A DNA stretch of 64,000 nt from the NCBI GenBank assembly GCA_007570785.1, contig ML664173.1, positions 14,851,933 to 14,915,932 of the forward strand. The letters are read 5' to 3'. Within the stretch, counting starts at the first letter, position 1. Each line of letters opens with the position of its first letter. The stretch is from Antilocapra americana (lineage: Eukaryota > Chordata > Mammalia > Artiodactyla > Antilocapridae). A program made the translations under genes and the position numbers. Of this stretch, positions 1 to 11,779 are shown in pieces. Under the pieces are notes generated by a model, which was not told where the DNA came from, made no database searches, and was given only the letters and a program-made list of their open reading frames with translations.

Positions 1-276
1 AAAACGCTCTTCAACAAAATATTAGCAAACAGAATCCAATAATATATAAAAAGGATCATACACTGTGATCAAGTAGAATTTACTGCAGGCATGCAAGGAT
101 GGTTTAACACTCACAGATCAGTGTCTATATCACACTTAAAAAGTGAAGGATAAAAATGATATGACCATTGCAACTGATGTAAAAAAAGCATTTAGCAAAA
201 CTAGCATCCATCCAAGTTAAAAACTCTCAATAAAGTGACTACAGAGGGAATATATATCAATATAATAACGGCTATA
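1..276 (+). repeat. L1 LINE fragment (ORF2 reverse-transcriptase region)
   Basis: The sequence follows the L1 ORF2 reverse-transcriptase region in the plus orientation, with frames broken by many substitutions. It is one piece of an old L1 that resumes at 557, 1676 and 3215 after later insertions. It is not a functional gene. Confidence 0.8.
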
Positions 277-556
277 GCAGGAGACTCCAATTCGATTCCT
301 GGGTTGGGAAGATCTGCTGCAGAAGGGATAGGCTACCCACTCCAGTATTCTTGGGCTTCCCTGTAGCTCAGATGATAAAGAATCCGCCTGCAATGCAGAA
401 AATCTGGGTTTGATCCCTGGGTCAGGAAGATCCTTTGGAGAAGGGAATGGCAACCCATTCCAGTATTCTTGCCAGAAGAATTCCAATGGACGGAGGAGCC
501 TGGTGGGCTACGGTCCATGGGATCGCAAAGAGTCGGACATGACGAGCAACTAACAC
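277..556 (+). repeat. Bov-tA/Bov-A SINE, one and a half units
   Basis: A partial Bov-A unit (to about 355) is followed by a full tRNA-headed unit that begins with the typical GGCTTCCCTG start and ends near the sequence GAGTCGGACATGACGAGCAA. The arrangement looks like a dimeric Bov-A2-type element or two adjacent insertions. It interrupts the L1 at 276/557. Bov-tA SINEs are Pol III-derived, depend on BovB machinery and are specific to ruminants. Confidence 0.9.
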
Positions 557-683
557 TACTATGCCAAGCCCATGTCAATAGTGAAAAGCAAAAAAGCTAA
601 TGACAGCTTTTCCTCTAAAATCAGGAAAAAGACAAGGATGTTCACTTTTATTTGATACAATACCATCCCTAGCCAGAGCAGTT
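557..683 (+). repeat. L1 LINE fragment, continuation
   Basis: This continues the L1 ORF2 that is interrupted at 276. It covers the region just after the RT catalytic block and ends at the BovB insertion site. Confidence 0.75.
673..683. repeat. Target-site duplication of BovB copy (left)
   Basis: CCAGAGCAGTT occurs here and again at 1665-1675, flanking the minus-strand BovB. The outer two bases may be chance matches. Confidence 0.7.
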
Positions 684-1664
684 TAGGTCAGTTCAGTTGC
701 TCAGTCGTGTCCAACTCTTTGCGACCCCATGAACCGCAGCACACCAGGTCTCCTTGTCAATCGCTAACTCCCAGAGTCCACCCAAACCCATGTCCATTGA
801 GTCAGTGATGCCATACAATCATCTTATCCTCTGTCGTTCCCTTCTCCTCCTGCCCTCAATCTTTCCCAGCATCAGGGTCTTTTCAAATGAATAAGCTCTT
901 CACACCAGGTGGCCAAAGTATTGGAGTTTCGGCTTCAGCATCAATCCTTCCAATGAATATTCAGGACTGATTTCCTTTAGGATGGACTGGTTGGATAGCC
1001 TTGAAGTCCAAAAATCTTCTCCAACACCACAGATCAAAAGCATCAATTCTTCAGCACTCAGCTTTCTTTATAGTCCAACTATACATGACTACTGGAAAAA
1101 CCATAGTCTTGACTAGATGGACCTTTGTTGACAAAGTAACGTCTCTGCTTTTCAATATGCTGTCTAGGTTGGTCATAACTTTCCTTCCAAGGAGTAAGCA
1201 TCTTTAATTTCATGGCTGCAATCATCATCTGCGGTGATTTTGGAGCCCATAAAAATAAAATCAGCTACTGTTTCCCATCTATTTGCCATGAAGTGATGGG
1301 ACCGGATGCCATGATCTTAGTTTTCTGAATGCTGAGCTTTAAGCAAACTTTTTCACTTTCCTCTTTCACTTTCATCAAGAGGCTCTTTAGTTCTTCATTT
1401 TCTGCCATAAGGGTGGTGTCATCTGCATATCTGAGGTTATTGATATTTCTCCTGGCAATCTTAATTCCAGCTTGTGCTTCCTCCAGCCCACCATTTCTCA
1501 TGATGTGCTCTGCATATAAGTTAAATAAGCAGAGTGACAATATACAGCCTTGACATACTCCTTTCCCAATTTGGAACCAGTCTGTTGTTCCATGTTCAGT
1601 TCTAACTGTTGCTTCCTGACCTGCATACAGATTTCTCAAGAGGCAGGTTAGGTGATCTGGTATG
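684..1664 (-). repeat. BovB (RTE) LINE, 5'-truncated
   Basis: This is the 3' part of a BovB element on the minus strand, covering reverse-transcriptase sequence (an FADD-type motif is readable in degraded form in the 1265-1795 frame as RYADDTTLMAE) through the 3' end. It is flanked by the 11-bp duplication at 673-683 and 1665-1675, so it inserted into the surrounding L1. The frame carries stops, so it is inactive. Confidence 0.9.
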
Positions 1665-1675
1665 CCAGAGCAGTT

Positions 1676-2593
1676 AGACAAAAAAATAAAAGCCATCCAA
1701 ATCAAAAAGCAAGAATGAAACCAACACAGTTTGCAGATGACATATTGTATATAGAGAACCCCAAAGATTTCACCAAAAACTATTAAAACTAACAAATGAA
1801 TCCCATAAAATTTAAGGATACAAAATCAATATACAGAAATTAGCAGAATTACTATACACTAACAATGAACCAACAGAAAGAGAAATTAAGAAAACAATCC
1901 AATTTACAACTGCATCAAAAAGAATTAACTACCTAGGAATAACCTTAACCAAGGAGATGAAAGACCTATACAATGAAAACTATAACATGTTGATGAAAGA
2001 AACTGAAGAAGACATAAATGAATGGAGAGACATTCTGTGCATGGACTGGAAGAATTAATACTGTTAAAAGGCTTATATTACCCAAAACAATCTACAGAAT
2101 CATTACAATCTCTATGATAATTTGAATGGCACTTTTTCACAGAAATAAAACAAACAATCCTAAAATCTGTATGGAGCCACAGAAGACCCTGAAAAGCTAA
2201 AGCAATCTTGAAAAAGAACAATGCTGGAGGCATCATGTTTCCTGATTTGAAACTATATTACACAGCTTCAGTAATCAAAACAGTGTGGTTCTGGCATAAA
2301 AACAGACACATAGATCAATGAAGCAGAATAGAAAGCCCAGGAATGAATTCATGCAGATATGACCAATTAATTTAGGACAAAGGAGCCAAGAAGATACAAT
2401 TGGGAAAGGATAATCTCTTCAATAAACAGTGTTATGAAAACTAGACAGCCACATGCAAAAAAGACACTGGATCACTGTCTTATACCATATACAAGAACTA
2501 ATTAAAAATGGACTACAGACTTGAACATAAGACTTGAAACTGTAAAACTCCTAGAAGGAAACGTAGGAAGTAAGGTCCTTGGCATCAGTCTTG
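1676..2593 (+). repeat. L1 LINE fragment, continuation of ORF2
   Basis: The L1 ORF2 continues from the RT active-site region (degraded ADD motif near 1733-1745) into the C-terminal part. It contains multiple stops and indels. It is interrupted at 2593 by a second BovB. Confidence 0.85.
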
Positions 2594-3203
2594 TTGTTTA
2601 GTCGCTAAGTCATGTCCAACTCTTTGCGACCCAATGGACTGCAGCACGCCAGGCTTCCCTGAGTTCACGCAAACTCATGCCCATTGAGTCAGTGATACCA
2701 TCCAACCATCTCGTCCTCCTCTGTCGCTCCCTTTTCTTCCTGCCTTCAATCTTTCCCAGTATCAGAGTCTTTTCCAGTGAGTCAGCTCTTCATATCAGAT
2801 GGCCAAAGTATTGACGTTTCAGCTTCAGCATCAGTCCTTTCAATGACTATTCAGGGTTGATTTCCTTAAGGATTGAGTTGTTTGATCCCCTTGCTGTCAA
2901 AGGGACTCTCAGGAGTCTTCTGCAGCACCACAGTTCAAGAGTATCAATTCTTTGGCACTCAGCCTCCTTTATGGTCCAACTCTCACATCCATACATGACT
3001 ACTGGAAAAACCATAGCTTTGATTATACGGACCTCTGTCAGCAAAGTGAGGTCTCTGCTTTTTAATACACTATCTAGGTTTGTCATAGCTTTCCTTCCAA
3101 GGAGCAAGCATCTTTTAATTTCATGGCTGCAGTGATTTGGGAGCCCAAGAGGATAAAATCTGTCACTGTTTCCACTTCCCCGCATCTATTTGCCATGAAG
3201 TGA
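2594..3203 (-). repeat. BovB (RTE) LINE, 5'-truncated, with TSD
   Basis: BovB 3' end on the minus strand. The flanks CATCAGTCTTG (2583-2593) and CATCAATCTTG (3204-3214) form an 11-bp duplication with one mismatch, which places the insertion after the host L1. Confidence 0.88.
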
Positions 3204-3214
3204 CATCAATCTTG

Positions 3215-3552
3215 GAGATGAGTTTTTGGATTTGACACCAAAGGCACCAAAGCAAAAGTAAACAAGTAAGACTACATTAAACTAGAAAACTTCTGCACAG
3301 CAAAAGAAATAATCAACAAAATGAAGGCAACTTATGGAGTGGGAGAAGATACTGTAAGTCGTGTATATGATAAGTAGTTAATATCCAAAACATTCATATA
3401 CATATATAACCTCATACCACTCAATGGCAGTAAAATGAAACAATCCAATTAAAAATGGGCAGAGAATATGAATAGACACTTTCTCCAAAGGATATATACA
3501 AACGGACAATAGCCATCTGAGAAGATGTGGAACATCACTAATCGCCAGAAAA
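3215..3552 (+). repeat. L1 LINE fragment, end of ORF2
   Basis: This is the last visible plus-strand piece of the L1 that begins at position 1. It stops near 3552 without a poly(A) tail and abuts a minus-strand L1 fragment. Confidence 0.75.
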
Positions 3553-4262
3553 AAGCTGGCCACCATCATTCTAGTTTCTGTCTCTATGAATCTGATGACT
3601 CTAGGTTCTGCACATAAGTGGAATGATACAGTATTTGTCATTTTGGCTAATGGTTAATTTGGCTTAATTAACTCAGCATAATGTCCTCAAGGTTCATTCA
3701 CGTTGCAGTGCAGAAATTCTTTCTTTCTTAAGGATAATAATATTATCCTTAAATAATAACATTTCATTGTTAACCACATTTTGTTTATCCATCATCCATG
3801 GATGGACACTTGGGTTGTTTCTACCCTGCAGCTATTGGAAATAATGCCGCTATGAATATGGGCATACAAATACATGCTCAAGACTCTGCCTTCAGTTCTT
3901 TTGGGTATATACACAGAAGTAAAACTGCTGAATTATATGGTCATTCTGTTTTTAATTTTTAAGGACCCACCATATGAGACTGAACCACTTACATTCTCAC
4001 CAGTGGTACACACAAGATACCCATTTTCCCAATTTCCTTGCCAAAACCAATTATTTTCTATACATATTTTTTTGTAAATAGTTGCCATCCTAATTTGTAT
4101 AAGGTAATATCTCATTATGATTGTGCTTCCTATTTTCTTTATGATTAGTGATGTTGAGCATATTTTCATGTGCTTATTGGCCATTTGCATATCTCCTTTG
4201 GAGAAATGCCTATTTCCAGTCCTTTGCTCCTTTATAAATCACGTTGGTTAGTTTTTGTTGTT
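3553..4262 (-). repeat. Old L1 LINE 3' end (L1M type)
   Basis: The antisense sequence matches the familiar L1 3'UTR-to-ORF2 region, including the GTTTCTGTCTCTATGAAT stretch and the block around ATGTCCTCAAGGTTCAT. It lacks a poly(T) at its left end, so the 3' terminus is missing. It holds a 25-bp palindrome at 3728-3752. Confidence 0.8.
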
Positions 4263-4540
4263 GAGGCACTCTGTAATCTTTCCATCAATCCTGCAAGATT
4301 GATTTTTTATTTTGGTCACATGGGCATGTGGGTTCTTAGTGCCCCAACCAGGGATCGAACCTGTGCCCCCTGCAGTGGAAGCATGGAGTTCTCACCAGTG
4401 GACCACCAGGGAATTCTTAAGGTTGATACTTTTATGCTTAATGTACAGATGAAAAAACTGATGCAAAGAGGTTATGTGATTTAGCCCATGGTTGCCAGGT
4501 GGGAAGTGGCAGAGCCCAGACAGGTCACTCTAGCTTCAGA
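4263..4540 (+). repeat. MIR SINE split by a CHR SINE
   Basis: Two MIR-like halves (about 4263-4303 and 4419-4540) read as one element once the CHR SINE between them is removed. The second half has the typical block for a fall to ACAGATGAAAAAACTGATGC. Confidence 0.6.
4304..4418 (-). repeat. CHR-type SINE (tRNA-Glu derived), truncated
   Basis: The minus-strand element carries the characteristic end read on plus as GGACCACCAGGGAATTC and the tRNA-like B-box region near 4350. The flanks AAGATTGAT (4295-4303) and AAGGTTGAT (4419-4427) are a nearly perfect 9-bp duplication. Confidence 0.85.
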
Positions 4541-4855
4541 GTTATGCTCTTCCCAGTTTACACTGGAATTCTTACAAGAGCTAGGTATTGTTGTTGATGA
4601 TGCCAGTGATATCGGCATATGGCACTGAACTTGAAGGAAGGGGAAGTAGGGAAGGTAAGAGGTAATAACGGCTGAGAGAACTTTAAGTTTCGGTTTTGAG
4701 AATACTATACAAATATAAATAAAAAGTGTAACATATGACTTGAGAACCATAATGACTAATTTTAAAATATAATCAATACTAAGCAGAGCTCTAATAATAT
4801 AGTGTCCAATGTCAGGTATTATACAATTTAAGAGGAGCCTAAAGAATTCATGGAG

Positions 4856-5114
4856 GACTTCCCTGGTGGTCCAGTGGTTAAGAATTCACCTACCAATGCA
4901 AGAGACATGGTTCCATCCCTGGTCTGGAAGATCCCACATGACGCGGGGCAACTAAGCTCATGCACCACAACTTCTGAGTCCACATGCTCTAGAGCGTGTG
5001 CTTTGCGACAAGAGAAAGCTACTGCAGTGGGAAGCCTGCACACTGCAACTAGTGAGCACCCCACTCATGCATCAGTGAAGACCCAGAGCAGCCAAATTAA
5101 GTTAAAAGAAGAAG
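4856..5114 (+). repeat. CHR-type SINE, near full length
   Basis: It starts GACTTCCCTGGTGGTCCAGT, has tRNA-like box regions and runs to a short A-rich end. An 8-bp duplication TCATGGAG flanks it at 4848-4855 and 5115-5122. Confidence 0.88.
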
Positions 5115-5122
5115 TCATGGAG

Positions 5123-5984
5123 AGTTTAGAAAAGAATAAAAAGACACTTCAGTGCTGAAAAGCAAAACCTGATCTATGTAATAAAGAGCTCCAATTAGTA
5201 CAGAAGAAAAAAAAGCTGAAGGATAATATTTTTCAAAAACTATACCTCATCTTAATTGTTATAAAGAGATTCTTGATGTGTCTAAAACAGAACATCTTTA
5301 TCCTGAATTCTGCATTGTAACTGAATATAGCAGGGTTATAAATGTGTATGAGGTTGTTATCTGAAAAGTAATGATCAGTCATTCTTTATTTTGTCAGAAG
5401 TAGTTTTAAAATATTGCAAGAAATAGGTTAGAAACACCAGGTAATTTATAAGGTAGGTGATTTTAGTTTTGAAGACTACTTAATAATAAAATGGTTTACT
5501 TGTAAAATTTTCATTGTAATCTTCTGAGATTAAGCATTTTACTTTGAAGTGAGGAAAACAGAGGGCATAAATTATCTTCCAGAAGAATTTTATGTATGTT
5601 ACATATTTTTTTTCTTAAGGGCTGATACTACAAGGTAATGCATTTTGGATATTGCTAGAAATTTAAGAAATTTACAGAACATAATCCTGCCCTCAAGGAT
5701 TTCTGGTCTGACTGAAAGAGGCAATTTGCTCCAGAAGCAGTGATAAAAGATGACACAAAACTTGAAGCATTGAACTTTGTGGTATAAAATATAAGAGCTC
5801 TAGGGATTTAAAAAATGCCAAGATAAATGTAATTATATGAGTAAGGATTATTGGAGGGGAAAAAACTTAACTGGATCCTTAAGGATAAGAAACATTTGTA
5901 TAGGTGAATAGGTACTCCAGATGTTGGCAGAAGAATACCCACAGACAGAATCATGAAATTCCGCTCATTTATCTATTCAATCTG
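5123..5984. other. No gene seen; AT-rich single-copy-looking sequence
   Basis: I see no open frame of note, no splice-flanked exon and no recognisable young repeat. The segment around 5680-5800 may be decayed old repeat. Confidence 0.5.
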
Positions 5985-6235
5985 AATTTTGTAAGTCCCT
6001 ACTACTGGCTGGGCATTGTGCTAAGCCTTGGGGTTTCAGAGTCAAATCACAGCTGATCCTTGCCTTCCAGGGAATTACAGTCCCATGGGGGAAACAGTCA
6101 AGTGATCCCTGAGGATATTAGAATGTTGCAGTATCACATTCTAGTAGAGGTGATCACAGGTTCCACTGAAGCATAGTCAGAAAGAAAGCATCTAAATCAG
6201 ACTGGGCAAGCGAACAGGCAAGAGGAGGTGGATGG
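5985..6235 (+). repeat. Ancient mammalian repeat relic (family uncertain)
   Basis: The text has the usual word order of an old dispersed mammalian element (GGGCATTGTGCTAAGCCTTG, then a block about a general increase and CCCATGGGGGAAACAG). I cannot assign the family by eye. Confidence 0.4.
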
Positions 6236-9200
6236 TGTACAAGCAGAGGAAACTACGTACAAATAAAGGCACAGAGAAGAAATACGCTGTATGACGGGGC
6301 GAGAATATCACTTAGCCTCCACAGCGTTCACAAAATGTTACCTGCGCCACCTGTTCTCCAAAGCACACAGAGGCCTCTCCAGCCAGTAACGCAGAAGACC
6401 AGGTGCCTGGGCGTTAGCCTGAGCACAACTAGCTCTTACTAAGCAATCAGTTGCGAGAAGCTCTCTTTTCAGATTGTCTATGGCACACGCAAACCATCCA
6501 GTCCTCTAAAGAACCAATCCTTTACTCTTGGATTATGTCGGACCACAAAGAAACTTAGATTATATCAGTTTTTTCCTTCACAAAACTGTCTTCGTTAACA
6601 CGCACTGAAATATTTTGCCTTCATGATTGGTCATGCCAAGAAATGTGACCTACTTCTGTTCTGTTAGGATGTTGAGGGCACCGTTATGTCATTCAGTGTC
6701 CCCTGCATCAAGGAGGAAAACACTGCTTTTGGAGTAAGAGCTAGGAAGAAGCTTAATTTTCCCCCAGAGTATTTCTCCTTTTTTGATAATGAGAATTATA
6801 TACTTTTATTCATCACACTTCCCATTTTTGTTCTGGTTGTTAGGAGATTCAGAACCAGATTCAACCTCAGTTATAGTAATTTTACTTGGCCTGATGTTTG
6901 AAAAATTTGAAATATATACTTCTTGGCCTTGATTTTCTCTTTATATTTTATTGCACATGGTTTTATATTTTTTAAGACTCTGCTAGAGATGGGAAGTCTA
7001 TGCTGTATCTGCCTAGCTACAACCTCAGCTGACGAAAACTGCCAGCCATGCACAGGCTGGAAACTTTTTAATCACATAATCAGGCTAACACTAGAGGCAG
7101 CCTGACATCTGAAAGGCAGCAGCTTCCTAACTTTTGTTCTGCATGCCAGTGACACTCTGCTAGATGAGTGAATGGAAAATATTCTGATTCTGTCTTTTAA
7201 AGCTGAATGCAACAAGTGGGGAGAGAAAGAATCACACAGAGAGGTCGAGCCACGAGGAATGGTTATGAGCATCCACCCGGGAACAATGAAAGCTGGCTGC
7301 CGAGGAGACAACAGATGACCGGGTTCCAGGGAGGGACTAACAGACTTGTCATTTAGCCACCACAGCTGCTAACTGTCCCAGATGTGGCTGCAGGTTTTCA
7401 TGAGGTCTGACTCTTGAGACTGTCTCTCCCCTGAGCTCACGTACAATAACTTTCTGTACCAGAGGTAACTGAGGGCCTTTCTCACCTCGATCATCAAAAT
7501 ACTGTAGACAACCCAAATCCTCAGCATGAAAAGAGGAGGCTAAGGATAGGTACCATGAATAATGGCGATTTACAGTGGAGAACAGTAGAAAGGATGAGTA
7601 AATAGAGAATACAAGGCCTGAGGGAAGTCACATTTCTAGAAACTACATATTTTAATGTCTGAAGATTAACTATGAATGACTCATTATTTACTAAAATTTG
7701 CAGCTCAGCCATAAAAAATTAAAAAATAACTTGTCAAATGTTTCTCACCTAGCTTAATTTCCGTGGGAAGCAAATTAGAAATGAATGGCAGGGGGGAAAG
7801 TCACTTAAAAGTGATTCTTCTACTCAAAAACAGAAGCCAACTAACAAACAAGCAACACTAAAATAGCAGCTTCTACCAGCTGACTTTCTTCTTCACACCC
7901 TGACGACCAGGTTGGATTTCTCAGGCATATCCCCATTTTATACTGGTGATATGTGCTATGTTTTATTGATGAAGCTAAAGGGACATTCCACACATTCAAG
8001 CTGGTCCTCTTTGGTATCACATAACTAGTTAACCTGGGTATAGGTTTCAAGAGAAGAGGGCTCCCTGATACTTAAGAAGCCCTAAATGGACATACCTGCA
8101 TGTCCAAAAGATGAGATCAAAGAACTAACTGTAAGAGACTATTGCTTTACTAGTGATGACCTTCATTCTGGGGACTTAAGAGAATCTGAGTCTTTTGCCT
8201 TATAATCATAACTTGAAAGAATACAGAATAAATATAAATGCGAATCATGCCCACAGGGCAATATACTTCAAGTCACCATTCTCCACATCTTGCATTACCT
8301 ACCTACACACTCTTTGGGACCCAGTTCAAATTCTACAGGTCGGGCAAGTAGAGCTGTAAATATTTCCATAGGCAAAACTTGCTTTTTCCAAAGACAGGCA
8401 TGGCTTAGCATGCTGTTTTCCTTTCTTTAGAACGTTTAGGAGCAATTATGTCCTAAGGATAAAAGGATGGTAAAGCAAAGGTATGTGCCTATAACAAGCA
8501 TCTCATTGAAGCCAGAAGCACGATGTGTGGGTTCACTGGATGAATAACCATGGAGTATAGATTGATAACTTACAGCGATAAAGTATAAAGGCTCCCAGGG
8601 TAAGGTAATTTTATGGTGGTTGCTTGCCCAATTCAGGACTACAAGAATAAACAGGATCTTTTTCCACCCAAAGTGCATGGACACCACACAGGACAGGACA
8701 GACCTGCTACAAGATGCAGTGGCGGGTAGAGCTCACAATCCATGGTGCCAGGCATTTTTTTTTTCTTCAGAAGGTGATTGTGCTTCCGTAATACAAATGT
8801 AAGTTGAGAAAGGAGCCACTGGGCTTCCCTCCTCTCTTTATAACAAAGTAGTAATTGTTAACAATTGAAGAATCATCACTCCTCTCTTGGGACTTTGCCA
8901 GCTCAGCAAGAGACATATCCATTTTCAGATGTTATCTCGGTAGTCCATTTCTTAATCCCTTTTAGAAAGAGTTCCCTGATTTTCTTTAAGGCAAATGAAC
9001 TCCCTTTGGGTGGGTTCTTAGCAGTACCCCCCAATTTCCCCTCAAACTGAAAGATGGGCTGTTTCCTACCCTCCATTTCCACCCAGGTTGTTCAGCTATG
9101 CCTGAGTTTTGTTGTTGAATGTAGAAAGAGTTACTACATGAAATGAAAGAGGCCTCAGGACAGGAAAGCATGACATTTCAATGGCTGGCAGCCAGGCGAT

Positions 9201-9355
9201 TTTGCCATGTAGAGGGACCCACATCCTTCTTGTGTGGCTGCAGCCAGATCGAGACTAGCAAAACACCGACTGTTCACACATCACTTGTGCAATACAGCCT
9301 ATAATGAAGTACTATGACCAGTTGCTTAGCACTGGGTGATACAAACCTAATTGAT
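6236..9355. other. No gene seen; unique-looking non-coding stretch
   Basis: The frames here are short and are not bounded by convincing splice sites. No SINE or LINE of the young families appears. A weak CTCF-like half motif sits near 6342-6350. Confidence 0.5.
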
Positions 9356-9359
9356 TCAG

Positions 9360-9860
9360 ATTTTTTCCTGGTTCCTTGTACAACAAATCAAAGCTATTCT
9401 TCCTACTGACGTCTGTTCTAAGAATGTACACGTTGGGTATGGTGTGCTGAAGTCAGCACGGCTAAGGAGGAGGTATAAACCAGGCCTGGCAGGAAGAAGT
9501 TGATTTTGGTCGTAGATCCCAGAGAGGGGGTCATGACCGCCATCCAGGGGCAAACGCCAGTGTACTCGGAAGACAGGTGAGGGGAAAGTCGAGGCGAAAG
9601 CCTTATTTGGAGTTTCCTTGGGAAAGGCGAGGCGGGGCAGGGTAAACAGCTCCAGACTGGCTAGTGTAAATAATTCTGGCGGGCTCTGGGCTATACGGGT
9701 GGTCTCTACTTGCTTGGTCCCTGGTCCTGGAGTGACTTAGGGCAAGGGAAATTTTGACTTGCCATGGAAGTGTTACATAAGGAGGTAGTTGGGGATATAA
9801 ACTTGGGATTGGCTGGTTTGTATAGGAAAGGTACACATGTGGGCAAGTTGTCATTATCTT
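9360..9860 (-). repeat. LTR-like relic of an endogenous retrovirus (class uncertain)
   Basis: Read on the minus strand, the segment has LTR-style organisation: a C/A-rich upstream part, a GC-rich block, a polyadenylation-like AATAAGG at about 9601-9607, and then a short R/U5-like tract with ACTGGCG and TCTGGGATC. I could not find a clear matching second LTR or a clear primer-binding site, and no retroviral protein is readable. An older DNA transposon or chance resemblance is possible. Confidence 0.45.
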
Positions 9861-9865
9861 TAGGA

Positions 9866-11755
9866 ATCATCTTGCCTGGCAGGGGCAGTCTGTAAGGGAC
9901 CCAAATGCCAAAGCATCAAGAAAACAGAGTTGACATAACTGACTCTGAGATGAATGGATGCCAAATTGACAATAAAGGATCTGAGAGGACACAGAGCAGT
10001 ACATATTTTTAAACATGCCACTTGCTTGGGGCGGCGTATTGAGGGTCTTAAACAGTCTTGAGTCCCCAGAATCCTTCAGCCCATCTCTCTCATTTTTTGA
10101 TAAGAACAACTGGTATTTTTTTTGTCTTATATAACATGCTATACAAACACACATCAAAATCCTTGAATTTAACCTGACTGCCTTTCTGAACCCATATATG
10201 GAGAGGTTCTAGGGCTGTCCGAGCTGGTGATGACCTTCCTTCATGACTGTGGCTAACGTGACCTCTGCCCAAGCAGTGATTCTGTCTACACTGCATTTAA
10301 TTGGGAGTAGAGCATGCGCCTGGGAGATGGGCTGTGGACTCCTAGGGTTCTGCCTCCTCACTCTGTAAACTCCTAACTCCCTGCTCAAGGAGAGGCAGCC
10401 CACTGCCCTGCCGGGCTGGCGGGCCTGCCCCCGGGGCCTCCTCGCAGTTATACTGCGCCCACTGTCTTCTGGGCCCATACACGGTTGGCGTGTGGTCTCA
10501 CCCCCTTGGCACAGCACCCCCTTCACCCCTAGCTTATGTACAGCTCGGACTCAGCGGGGTCTGTGTTTGCAACGGAGATCTAAGTGTTGAGAGACGAGCT
10601 CTTTCCCGGGGCTTCTTTGCTGATGAGCCTATGTTGCCAATGTAACGTTCTGGGTGGACTGTAAGGGATACTAATGAAATAGGTTCAAGGAAAGTGATAT
10701 TACAACTGAGGCAAGTCCAAGTCTCACAGTCCTGGAAATGGAGGGACATTAGTACTTCTTGGCAGCCCGCTGGTTTGGTTTGGAGCTTGATGTCATATTC
10801 ATTCTCCTGGCTGCCAGTCTCCTGAAGGAAATACTGACCTTCTTGCTTTAGTTTTCTATATTTTATGAGTTGTTCCTCACTGGATAGGCTGTTTAGTATC
10901 AGAGCTGAAAGACCACTGGGTAAGTATTACCAAGAGCGCTCTGGTTGTTTTCAGTTTTCTGGTACATTTTGGTAGATGACCAAGCCGTGGATTTGGTGTT
11001 CCCTCCTCTCTTCTCATTCCTTTTTGGAAAGAGTTTAGATGGGCTGGGGAAAGATATTTGAGGCTTTCTGATCCAATGTAAATGAGTCCTGTGGTGGGTA
11101 AATAATTTTCCTCCCTCCTTTGCCTCTCCTGGGGTAGCCTGATGAATAATGCTTCTCAAATAAGTTTATAAATATTCCACTAGAGGTAAGAGGAGTATTA
11201 AGCTCATAGCAGGTGTGCCATTAATGCTTTAGTGTGTAGGGTAGAGCAAAGAGGAAAGGAATCATCAAAATTTTGTGGTTTCATAGAATTTTCTGGAAGT
11301 GAGAGCTGGGAACAAAATACTGGGGGGTAGCACTGGCGAAGTGTGGGCAGATCAAATCTGGCCATTCTTTCAATGAAGGAGCTTTTTTGGGACAAGTGGT
11401 AGGATGAGGTTCTAGTTTTATTTTTCTTCCAATTATAGTATACGTTTATCTTAACTCAGAAAGAAGCATAATTAGACTCGCCAAAAAACTAAAAAAAATT
11501 TTTTTCTTTGCCTATCTCCTGTTATCTTAAAGTCCAATTCACAAATTACTCAACTGTAGTCTAAAAGTCTTAATAATAAATATTCATCTTCTTTAGATGC
11601 TACTGCAATTAGATCTTCAAATATCATGCTTTTCAACATATCCCATTACATTTTATTTCTGAATAACTCAATTATGGTTTTAGTTTCTTTCTTTGGCCTC
11701 AACGTCCCCATACTTTTAATCAAAAGCCTCCCTAAGAGTTAAGGAGATTTCTTAC
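9866..11755. other. Uncharacterised stretch next to the LTR-like relic
   Basis: It contains several minus-strand open frames of 60-105 codons without recognisable domains. It could be decayed internal sequence of the neighbouring LTR element, but no retroviral motif is visible. The GC-rich patch at 10380-10450 has scattered CpG. Confidence 0.35.
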
Positions 11756-11762
11756 TGCCACA

Positions 11763-11776
11763 GCGCCACCTACTGG
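11763..11776 (-). promoter_or_regulatory. CTCF-consensus binding site
   Basis: On the minus strand the 14 bases read CCAGTAGGTGGCGC, which fits the core CTCF consensus CCASYAGRKGGCRS at every position. The site is in otherwise AT-rich sequence and outside any young repeat I can recognise. Binding is an inference from the motif. Confidence 0.6.
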
Positions 11777-11779
11777 TAG

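Noticed and set aside
1265..1795. 176-codon frame with RT-like peptide
   Set aside because: It is decayed BovB reverse transcriptase with flanking L1, not a host gene.
4304..4418. tRNA-like sequence with A- and B-box words
   Set aside because: It is the tRNA-derived head of a CHR SINE; there is no intact cloverleaf.
6336..6350. CTCF-like GCGCCACCTG word
   Set aside because: Too many mismatches in the first half of the motif.
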